27,045 nucleotides of DNA from Nemertoderma westbladi (lineage: Eukaryota; Xenacoelomorpha; Nemertodermatida; Nemertodermatidae). The notes under the pieces were generated by a model that saw only the letters and a program-made list of their open reading frames with translations, was not told the DNA's origin and did not search any database. The first letter of the stretch is position 1; the number at the start of each line of letters is the position of its first letter. The translations under genes were made by a program, and so were the position numbers. Positions 19,803-27,045 of the stretch are shown here, piece by piece. The stretch spans positions 1 through 27,045 of the forward strand of contig JAUCBJ010006901.1 of the NCBI GenBank assembly GCA_032718475.1. Reading direction: 5' to 3'.

Positions 19803-20880
19803 ACGATTTTGACATGCTAATAACTTTGTCGGATTTAAAGCTGCCAAGTTGAAAATTTGTAGGTATCAATATGAGCAAAAGTTGAGATTTTTGAGAGACT
19901 TTCAGACACCATCAGTGCAATGGTCTCCCGCTAGAGGGCCACATGTCTAAACATTAAATGGCCACCCATTTCTTTGCTTTTAATCCGTTTAAGCTGAAAC
20001 TTGGGAAGTATGTACTAGACCATTAGCTGTAAATTTCAAAGGAGGCTAATCTGTCTGCAGTTCTCCAGTCTGCCGCTAGAGGGCGAAATGTCCCGAATGT
20101 GAAATTATTCTTCCATTTAGTTGTTTATGATCTGATTACGCTGAAACTTGTCATATATGTACTAGATGACATCCTGAGTCTTTGTGTGGATTGTAATCGG
20201 TCCGAAGTTTTCCAGTCTCCCGCTAGAGGGCCACATGTCTAAACATTAAATGGCCACCCATTTCTTTGCTTTTAATCCGTTTAAGCTGAAACTTGGGAAG
20301 TATGTACTAGACCATTAGCTGTAAATTTCAAAGGAGGCTAATCTGTCTGCAGTTCTCCAGTCTGCCGCTAGAGGGCGAAATGTCCCGAATGTGAAATTAT
20401 TCTTCCATTTAGTTGTTTATGATCTGATTACGCTGAAACTTGTCATATATGTACTAGAAGACATCCTAAGTCTTTGTGTGGACAGTAATCGGTCCGGAGT
20501 TTTCGAGTCTGCCGCTAGAGGGCGAAATGTAGGAAAGTGATAACCTTTGCGAATTCCTTGATCTTAATCTATTTAAGCTGAATTTTGGAATATACAGTAC
20601 CGGTATGTACTAGACCACATGCCTCGTCTTTGTGAGGAAGGTGATCGATCCGTAGTTCTTTAATATGCCGCTAGAGGGCTAAATGTATGAAAGTGAAAAC
20701 CTTCCAACATTTCGTTATTTATGATCCGTCAATCGGAAACTTGGTAGATATGTAATAGACCATAGGATGTGGCTTTGTAGGGAAACTAATCCTTCCTTCT
20801 TCAGTTACCCAGTCTCCCGCTAGAGGGTTAACGTTTTCCGGGAAAATCTTCTCCTATGTTTTTATAATCCTTTCGAGTTG
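19803..20880 (+). repeat. About 146-bp tandem repeats, each with a CCGCTAGAGGGC motif
   Basis: The 12-mer CCGCTAGAGGGC starts at 19928, 20073, 20220, 20365, 20512, 20668 and (final base T) 20817, so spacings are 145, 147, 145, 147, 156 and 149 bp. Between motifs runs a conserved GCTGAAACTTGG…TATGTACTAGACCAT segment. Units alternate in type, and the two-unit block 19926-20218 is repeated almost exactly at 20218-20510, a higher-order dimer. The motif fits the AGRKGGC core of the CTCF site. The outer units are more diverged. Confidence 0.92.
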
Positions 20881-21242
20881 ATACTTAGCATTAACTCATT
20901 TCACGTGCTGCGCGAAGGCCCCACTTCGTGTTATAAAGTTTTGTTTCCTATTGTGATGTATTTCTCACCATAGTTTTGCTGATTCTAGTAAGTACATTTG
21001 ATCTATAGGTACTGTAGTAGGTTTAGTTGTCTGTTTTCTCGATAGTCTTAAATGTAAATCAAATCTTAAATGTAATAATTGCTCGGATTATTTCGTTCAC
21101 TTTAATTTTAATTGGTCTTTTTTGTGATTTGGGTGTTTAGACGGACCGGCACTGGCACACTGCAGCACTGGCACATAAGATCAGATATTGTTGTATTGAT
21201 GTAGAGCAGAATGCGATTTCGATTTCACCTCATTTGCTTCCC
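20881..21242. other. Gene-less spacer
   Basis: No gene. Near 20900 there is one TTCACGTGCTGCGCGAAGG stretch that resembles part of the 49-bp minisatellite at 551-750. Confidence 0.5.
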
Positions 21243-21265
21243 CTCACAGGCCAGTGCCGGATTAA

Positions 21266-22875
21266 CCTTAAGGCATATAAGGCACGTGCCTTAGGGCCAG
21301 CCGAAAATCCGGGCCATTTTTTTTTGCGAGTCATTCCTGTGATCCTGTGAAAAAAAATATTTTTATCTGAAAAGTCCGGAAACAGAGCAAGAAAGTGCAT
21401 CTTTCGACTACTTTCTATCCCTAAATTTGTGATAGAAAGTGCAAAATTCTAGCTCAGTCGACCGACAGGTGCTGTGTTATTAATTCGAGACCTGATGGCA
21501 GGGAAATAATAAAACATGGGCAGTAAAACTTTAAAGTGCTAATTATGAACAATGGAGAATTTAATTTTATCTATTTGTGGGGAATTATTTGTAGTTATAT
21601 GCTCTTAAACTTTCTAGAACAACCAAATAATGACATACTGGAAATATACCTACTGTACATAGTAAATGTATGGCGTGGAGATATGGTAGTGCGAAATTAA
21701 TTTTTTTTTACCGGAAACTAGTTTTATAAATATAGGCCCTAATAGATAAAAAAAAAAGGATAAATTCGTTGTAGATAAAATAGTTGTTGATAAAACAAAA
21801 GAAATAATTTCAGAAATAATTTCTTGTCACTACTGTAATTTAATTTAACCGAAATTCAGATGTTCTGCCCTCGTGTATTGAATTTTGCATTCGATGGCAT
21901 TTTAGGTGCAATTCCTGCAAAACCTAAAACTCTCGGACAGCACAATTGAATTGGGGTAAATTAAAATTAGCGACAAAAAGTGCTTATTCCCGAGACAGTT
22001 CTCTTATCGAAAAACATTACTTTCTCAGCAAGTCCAAATCTAGATCAGAAATATTATATCTTTGCACTAAGCCCACACTTACGGTGTGTTATATTTCTCA
22101 GCAAGTCCTGTAAAGATAAGTACCCTGCGAAACCTACAGCAAATAAATAACACATTCCCAAGATCCGATCAAAATTGCTAAATGCCTACAGGGGCCAGTC
22201 AGCCTTAAGGGGGCCAACTATAACCCCCACAGAAATGAAATTTTCGAAAATTTACACAATTTTTTGTAGTTTGATAGAAGGGCTTTCATAAGGTGATATC
22301 GGTTTTCAACAGTGAATTATTTTTTGACCTCAAAACTGCTCTTTTCAACAACATAATATTATATTGCTGATATTTATGATTCTCTATATAAAACAACCTT
22401 TTTATCAGTTTGTCGATTTTGACTTTTTTCATCACTCAATTCCCTACTACTATTTTATTTTTTACTCAATTGTCATCCAACATATCAAAATGTTCAGCAG
22501 CTTTAGGACTACTATCGTTGGTTTTGTAAAACATTGGCATTTGGATCTTATAGAACCGATTTTGTAACTGTTACACTTTGTCTATCACAAAATATTTATT
22601 CTCAAAATATAGCCCGGAAATACTAAAACCCCCCTAAATTTTTCAAAAACAATAATTTTGTGCTAAAATCATCATAGAAGATAGCCTACATTTTTAGGTC
22701 CATTTTACCAAAGCCTTGGACCAAGAACTTCAATGCAGGGTATTACAGATCCTTAAACATGAGCTAATTTACATATAAATGCCTCAAATTTATAGAATTT
22801 TTGAAAAAACCGACCTGCTCAAAAAGTGCCATATTTTTCGAACAAAGAGTTTATGAAGCTAGCTATTTAATAGTA
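21266..22875. other. Interior of the hAT-like element, left part
   Basis: AT-rich, no coding frame that resembles a transposase. A second GGGCCAGTCAGCCTTAAGGG patch near 22192 echoes the left end sequence. Nothing else recognised. Confidence 0.45.
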
Positions 22876-22934
22876 TATATATACGGTGGCTGAATGTGGC
22901 CAATTTAATTAATTTTAAAATGGGAAATATAAAA

Positions 22935-23437
22935 GGAAATTAATGAAATATAATTCCTTAAAACAGGAATTAATCAAATATAATTCAACCCAAAACAGGA
23001 ATTAATCAAATATAATTCAACCCAAAACAGGAATTAATCAAATATAATTCAACCCAAAACAGGAATTAATCAAATATAATTCAACCCAAAACAGGAATTA
23101 ATCAAATATAATTCAACCCAAAACAGGAATTAATCAAATATAATTCAACCCAAAACAGGAATTAATCAAATATAATTCAACCCAAAACAGGAATTAATCA
23201 AATATAATTCAACCCAAAACAGGAATTAATCAAATATAATTCAACCCAAAACAGGAATTAATCAAATATAATTCAACCCAAAACAGAAATTAATCAAATA
23301 TAATTCAACCAGAAACAGAATTTAATCAAATATAATTCAACCCAAAACAGGAATTAATCAAATATAATTCAACCACAAACAGAATTTAATCAAATATAAT
23401 TCAACCCAAAACAGGAATTAATCAAATATAATTCAAA
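22935..23437 (+). repeat. 32-bp tandem repeats, left arm (about 15 units)
   Basis: Nearly identical units for most of the array, with A/G and C/A variants in the last few units near 23285-23400. There are no spacers, so it is not a CRISPR array. Confidence 0.95.
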
Positions 23438-23627
23438 CATTTTGGAGGGAAATTTAAAATACTGTCTCAGTGCAGTGCAGCAAATTGTCGTTTCCTTTTC
23501 AGTCTATCAGTGCAGTACTGCAGTAACGGTTGCCCGTACCTCTGTAAGCTTAGCTGCTTAGTTCTGTGGTTAGTTGTTAATCTTTTAATCACTACAGCAC
23601 TACTGACTACCGATCTACGTAATGATG

Positions 23628-23750
23628 GTAGTACAAAATGTCATGATGTCATGGGTGATAGGGAGTTGTGGCGGCGCAATTTTGTCGACAAGCCGGCACA
23701 GCATTCTTAAAAATGCAGCTGCAATGCAGCATGCAGATACTAGTAGTACA
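23628..23750 (+). mobile_element. Second copy of the LINE 3' tail, in the palindrome loop
   Basis: 23646-23742 matches the end of the LINE inserted in copia, including the last codons (VMGDRELWRRNFVDKPAQHS) and the non-coding AAAAATGCAGCTGCAATGCA end, with only a few base changes. GTAGTACA flanks both sides (23628-23635, 23743-23750), a possible short target duplication. The copy is only about 100 bp, strongly 5'-truncated. Confidence 0.85.
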
Positions 23751-24039
23751 CCTGCAGTACAGTTCTATATACAACTACTGAACTAACTAATCCTACGGAA
23801 TTACCGGTCTTTCTGAAGATTGGTAAGGTAAAGCTGCCGGATTTCCCCGTAGTCAGGTCGTATCGGTCTGTTGGTAGTCAGTAGTGATTAAAAGATTAAC
23901 AACTAACCACAGAACTAAGCAGCTAAGCTTACAGAGGTACGGGCAACCGTTACTGCAGTACTGCACTGATAGACTGAAAAGGAAACGACAATTTGCTGCA
24001 CTGCACTGAGACAGTATTTTAAATTTCCCTCCAAAATGT

Positions 24040-24385
24040 TTGAATTATATTTGATTAATTCCTGTTTTGGGTTGAATTATATTTGATTAAATTCTGTTTG
24101 TGGTTGAATTATATTTGATTAATTCCTGTTTTGGGTTGAATTATATTTGATTAATTCCTGTTTTGGGTTGAATTATATTTGATTAATTCCTGTTTTGGGT
24201 TGAATTATATTTGATTAATTCCTGTTTTGGGTTGAATTATATTTGATTAATTCCTGTTTTGGGTTGAATTATATTTGATTAATTCCTGTTTTGGGTTGAA
24301 TTATATTTGATTAATTCCTGTTTTGGGTTGAATTATATTTGATTAATTCCTGTTTTAAGGAATTATATTTCATTAATTTCCTTTT
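24040..24385 (-). repeat. 32-bp tandem repeats, right arm (about 10 units)
   Basis: Inverted copy of the left-arm array, about five units shorter. Confidence 0.95.
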
Positions 24386-24440
24386 ATATTTCCCATTTTA
24401 AAATTAATTAAATTGGCCACATTCAGCCACCGTATATATA

Positions 24441-24859
24441 AGATCACAGATAATTGAATTAAAGTTTCAGAATAGTAGCTTTATAAATAAAACAAATAGA
24501 TTTGGGGTAATGGTCCCCCCCCCCCCCCCCCCCATTAATATATTAAAAATTAAAGCTTCAGAAGTTCTACCAAAACCATTACACATTTTAGAGCAAAGGT
24601 TTTATAGGCATAATAATATGCTGTTTAGTAATGTTACAATTCTAGATGAAAACTATTTTTGCGAAGTACTTATTATTAAAGTACTTAGTACTTATTTGCA
24701 AGCAGTAATCCGACGAAAATACTTTATATTTCCTTCGCAACATTTTCACAATTTCAGTTGTTTTTAGCAGCTTTTTCTTTTGAAAGGGTTTGCGGAAAAA
24801 TATCAATTTTCGGGCCATTTTTGGAAATTACTAAAATGTGCCTTAGGGCCATGAGAGGC
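24441..24859. other. Interior of the hAT-like element, right part, with a C run
   Basis: Contains a 19-C run at 24515-24533 and AT-rich DNA. The plus-strand frame 24510-24767 begins in the C run (polyproline) and has no recognisable domain. Confidence 0.5.
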
Positions 24860-24892
24860 TTAATCCGGCAGTGCTCACAGCCTCAATACCGG

Positions 24893-25048
24893 TGTAACAG
24901 CGGATTCAGTCCCCCGAAGAATCGGTCCCCCCGGACCAGATCTGCTAGCGGATTTAGTCCCCCCGGACCCAATCCGCTAGCAGATTTGGTCTCCCTAGGA
25001 CCAAATCTGCTAGCGGATTGGGTCCTCGTTCGCGGATTTGGTCCCCCC
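24893..25048 (+). repeat. Left composite terminal repeat of the Ginger-like element
   Basis: Successive units of GCGGATT-GGTCCCCCC and its complement, broken by GCTAGC palindromes at about 24953, 24980 and 25010. Each block can form its own hairpin. Confidence 0.8.
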
Positions 25049-25135
25049 AATGTTATTGCAATAAATTCAAAATACACTGCCAGACTGCTCCGTTCCCTTC
25101 CTTATTGTCAATGGATACAATACTGGCAGACCGGT

Positions 25136-25212
25136 TATTCAGTATGTATCGTTTATTGTTCTGGTTAGAAAACATTGTGTGTAACCTGCTCCTCTCCAAT
25201 TTCGTAGTACGA
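25136..25212 (-). repeat. Solo 68-bp satellite monomer, inverted
   Basis: The reverse complement reads GGAGAGGAGCAGGTTACAC, then GTTTTCTAACCAGAACAATAAAC, the same landmarks as the array at 3664-4370. Like the solo copy at 2069 it has TTACAC…GTTTTCTAACC, so the two solo copies resemble each other at that point more than the array. Confidence 0.75.
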
Positions 25213-25446
25213 TAAATTTATTGTAATGAGGTTATATTGTTTTAACCTTTTTATTATTAGAAAATTTATCCTCCCCACCTGCAAACTATAATAATATGAA
25301 TGAACATGAATGAATATGAATAACTGTTACTCAGTTGGGTTTAGGTGTAACAGCTGAACTGAATATACCTGAATATACCGAAATGACACCAACTGACCAA
25401 TGACAAATCCAACCAAATACACCTGACAACTCGAACTACAGTATGA

Positions 25447-25647
25447 TTATTTACTGTAATAGGGACAGTACAATATCTTCCTCCTCCTCATGTAATCATC
25501 CCTCATCCATAATGAATCTATAATGTTGAAATTAGCCGCTTTCCTGAGTATAGTTTGCAACTTTGTTGAATTGACTGGATATGTGTCATCTCCCGAAATA
25601 TAATTATAGACGGCTTGATAAAGCTGCGTCTCATCGAAGTTGGCCAT
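25447..25647 (-). CDS. Small ORF, possibly the N-terminus of a GIN1/KRBA2-like integrase protein
   Basis: A 66-codon frame from an ATG (MANFDETQLYQAVYNYISG), continuing TYPVNSTKLQTILRKAANF, ending with a basic-aromatic stretch. The pattern of a short helix, Y-I-x-G, T-Y-P, then a basic R-K-A-x-x-F helix resembles the segment before the zinc-binding domain of integrase-derived proteins GIN1 and KRBA2, which I recall as having this form. No zinc motif or catalytic core follows. A GTAAAT at the end of the frame (minus strand) could be a splice donor, so it may be a first exon. It lies in the middle of the Ginger-like element, which fits. It may also be a chance ORF. Confidence 0.35.
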   Translation of the reverse strand: MANFDETQLYQAVYNYISGDDTYPVNSTKLQTILRKAANFNIIDSLWMRDDYMRRRKILYCPYYSK

Positions 25648-25830
25648 AATAGCCTACTGTACTGATGCGACTATATCAGTATATACAGATGTGGGAATTT
25701 AGTTTAACGCAGTAGTGGTAGCTACTGCAGTTTTAATCAGTCTATAATTTAATGCATAAGCTACGCTGCTATGTCAGTACCAGTACTGCTGCACTCAGCA
25801 CTGTCTGACTGTACTGTAAAATTATAATTT

Positions 25831-25957
25831 AAGGGGGGACTCAATCTGCGGAGGGGGGACAGAATCCGCTAGCGGATTCGGTCCCCCCGGACTCAATCCG
25901 CTAGCGGATTCGGTCCCCCCGGACCATATCCGCGGGGGGACAGAATCCGCTGTTACA
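25831..25957 (-). repeat. Right composite terminal repeat of the Ginger-like element
   Basis: Inverted counterpart of the left end: GGGGGGAC-AATCCGCTAGCGG blocks with GCTAGC palindromes at about 25867 and 25899, finishing with GAATCCGCTGTTACA. Confidence 0.8.
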
Positions 25958-25961
25958 CCGT

Positions 25962-26924
25962 AACTTACTCTTACTGTCTTAGTGGCAGAGTGGGCTTAGT
26001 ACTTCTGTACTTAGTATCAGGGCTGGCAAAAACCTTAGGTTTTTCAAAACAAAAATTAGGTTTTTGCAGGGTTTTTGGAAGGTTTTTGCAGGTTTTTGAA
26101 TGTTATTGCTAGGTTTTTGTACCTACATTTATCTGTATACAATGTTTTAAATTTAATGCTTCATTAAATAAACTTCAACTAGGCTCTAGGCCTATCTGTA
26201 GATCAGGTCGTTGGAAGAACCGCTGAACTGGCTGACTGGGTCTGGTTTGGCTTAGTCTGAGCTGCTCTGTTACAGAGCAGCCTACAGAGCCTCTGTAGGC
26301 CTATCAGTCAGTACTGACTGCAGTAGGCCCACCGGTGACCGGCACGTAGATTTGCTGATTTGTACGTCGTAAAAAAACCTGGTACCGGTAGCTTCAGAGC
26401 TTGAAGACAGACTGGTTGGCATTGCTCATGTTAGCATGTCCTGATGTCATAAATTAGGCCTATTCATCATAATATTGCAATAGGAATAGGGCCTACTCTA
26501 AATACAAATACAATACACCAATAGCTGAATAGCGCAAGAATACAGTGCTGCAGTATAAGTACTTTCATATCCTTACGCGCTTACATTACGGTATCTGTAG
26601 GCATGGCACATGGTTGAGTTCTTCACACCACTCACTTACTCCATACTCACAGTGTCAGTCTGCAGTCTGTCTGATCTGACTGTCTGAGTGTAGCCGGTAC
26701 AGAGTGTAGGGTAGGCCTCCTACATCAGTTCAATATAAACCTAAACTCTCTGCAAGCAGCACCCGCCTGCCCGCGCCGCAACCACGTGATTACTGCTGTA
26801 CTGCAATACTGGTTTCGTGGTTAGGCCTAATATAAGTGAGTAGGATAGCTGGATAGTCTAGGTTCCTTTATTGCAGTTTTAAAGAGGAATCGCGTCTATT
26901 AAACTATTAAAATATAATAATAAA
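25962..26924. other. Presumed upstream region of eS7
   Basis: No ORF. At 26035-26117 the unit AGGTTTTTG recurs about eight times. The 8-mer TAGGCCTA occurs four times (26187, 26296, 26455, 26822). TTCCTTTATTGCAG at 26863-26876 looks like a splice acceptor in the 5' UTR, just upstream of the eS7 start. No TATA box is convincing. Confidence 0.5.
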
Positions 26925-27045
26925 ATGTCTCAAATAAAGATTCGGAAGAAATCGGGTAAACCCCCGAGCGCTATAGAGACGCAGGTTGCGCAGTCGTTGT
27001 TGGAGATGGAACACGGAAACGCCGAGCTGAAAGCCCAACTGCGGG
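26925..27045 (+). CDS. RPS7: Ribosomal protein eS7, 5' end (cut by the window edge)
   Basis: eS7 is a component of the cytosolic 40S subunit with a role in rRNA processing. The 40 codons present read MSQIKIRKKSGKPPSAIETQ and continue VAQSLLEMEHGNAELKAQLR. The K-I-x-K start, the P-P/P-D acidic turn, the (V/I)(A/S)Q(A/S)L(L)E(L/M)E helix and the ELKAQLR segment match the eS7 N-terminus. The first 20 residues diverge from bilaterian proteins, which typically read KIVKPxGxKPDEFE. The ATG has AAA in front of it (purine at -3). The frame is open to the window end with no intron in the first 121 coding bases. A possible splice acceptor at 26863-26876 suggests an intron in the 5' UTR, common for ribosomal protein genes. 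Confidence 0.85.
   Translation, partial: MSQIKIRKKSGKPPSAIETQVAQSLLEMEHGNAELKAQLR

Larger units (their letters stand above)
22876..24440. mobile_element. Foldback-like long palindrome with 32-bp repeats in both arms
   Basis: Left arm 22876-23595 (720 bp) is the inverted copy of 23881-24440 (560 bp), with a 285-bp loop. Outside to inside, each arm has an outer TATATATACGGTGG…AAAAGG segment, a tandem array of a 32-bp unit (CAGGAATTAATCAAATATAA plus TTCAACCCAAAA) and a unique segment ending TTTTAATCACTAC. The 160-bp length difference equals exactly five 32-bp units. This architecture is that of Foldback elements. No coding region. No clear target duplication at the outer ends. Confidence 0.85.
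21243..24882. mobile_element. hAT/P-like DNA element with short TIRs, non-autonomous
   Basis: Terminal inverted repeats CAGTGCCGGATTAA (21252-21265) and, inverted, CACTGCCGGATTAA (24860-24873), 13 of 14 matching. Both are followed inward by GGCAC/GCCTTAGGGCC blocks. The flanks carry CTCACAGGC (21243-21251) and CTCACAGCC (24874-24882), close to the 8-bp duplication typical of hAT and P elements. No transposase is visible in the 3.6 kb between them, so it is a non-autonomous or eroded copy. The foldback palindrome lies inside it. The superfamily call rests on TIR style and duplication length only. Confidence 0.6.
24889..25961. mobile_element. Ginger-like DNA transposon, non-autonomous, with palindromic composite ends
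   Basis: The ends are TGTAACAGCGGATTC (24893-24907) and its exact inverse (25943-25957), extended by (A/T)GTCCCCC. TGTAA fits the TGTNR start described for Ginger (gypsy-integrase-related) transposons, which make 4-bp duplications; the flanks are CCGG (24889-24892) and CCGT (25958-25961), three of four matching. Inward, both ends consist of repeated palindromic blocks, CTAGCGGATT-GGTCCCCCCGGACC-AATCCGCTAG, to about 25048 on the left and from 25831 on the right. The middle holds a solo 68-bp satellite monomer and a short ORF. Superfamily assignment is an inference. Confidence 0.6.

Noticed and set aside
20890-20925. Additional copy of the 49-bp minisatellite near 20900
   Set aside because: Only about 20 bases match and the flanks differ, so common origin cannot be supported.
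22935-23437. CRISPR array
   Set aside because: The 32-bp repeats are directly tandem with no spacers and the context is eukaryotic.
24510-24767. Plus-strand ORF starting with polyproline
   Set aside because: Begins within the C homopolymer and has no recognisable domain; it lies inside a non-autonomous transposon.

Overview
The window looks like nuclear DNA from a non-vertebrate animal, probably aquatic or marine. It holds an animal-type Ubc9 gene and the start of ribosomal protein gene eS7, set in AT-rich DNA packed with satellites and with LTR, non-LTR, SINE-like and terminal-inverted-repeat (TIR) elements. I cannot place the species: both proteins are clear family members but diverge from typical bilaterian sequences. 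The palindromes TAGGCCTA and ACCGGT are strikingly frequent in the non-repetitive DNA.

Layout. 1-1238: AT-rich DNA with a C homopolymer and a 49-bp minisatellite. 1239-1727: intact, intronless SUMO-conjugating enzyme Ubc9. 2455-3665: 18-bp minisatellite of about 67 units, running directly into a 68-bp satellite (3664-4370). 6370-8889, minus strand: one long decayed retroelement-like reading frame with three tandem CCHC zinc knuckles and no family I can name. 9140-14307, minus strand: a very young, structurally complete Ty1/copia element. Its two 242-bp LTRs differ at one base; it has an intact 5-bp target duplication and a half-tRNA-iMet primer site, and it carries a non-LTR retrotransposon tail inserted with a 32-bp target duplication. 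15318-17869, minus strand: a Ty3/gypsy element shrunk by an internal deletion. 18918-19152: tRNA-derived SINE. 19736-20830: (GTC)n followed by about 146-bp tandem repeats, each with a CTCF-like CCGCTAGAGGGC motif. 21251-24873: a hAT/P-like TIR element that encloses a 1.56-kb foldback palindrome (22876-24440). 24893-25957: a second TIR element whose ends and near-4-bp duplication fit the Ginger superfamily, with a short ORF faintly like GIN1/KRBA2. 26925 to the window end: 5' end of an eS7 gene.

Only Ubc9 and eS7 look like host genes, and they are functionally unrelated. The rest is layered mobile DNA: LINE in copia, gypsy in a palindromic site, a foldback within a TIR element, and satellite monomers scattered in unrelated places. 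The best candidates for something undescribed are the Ginger-like element with its palindromic composite ends, the foldback element made of 32-bp repeats, the nucleosome-length CTAGAGGGC array, and the unassigned triple-knuckle gene.
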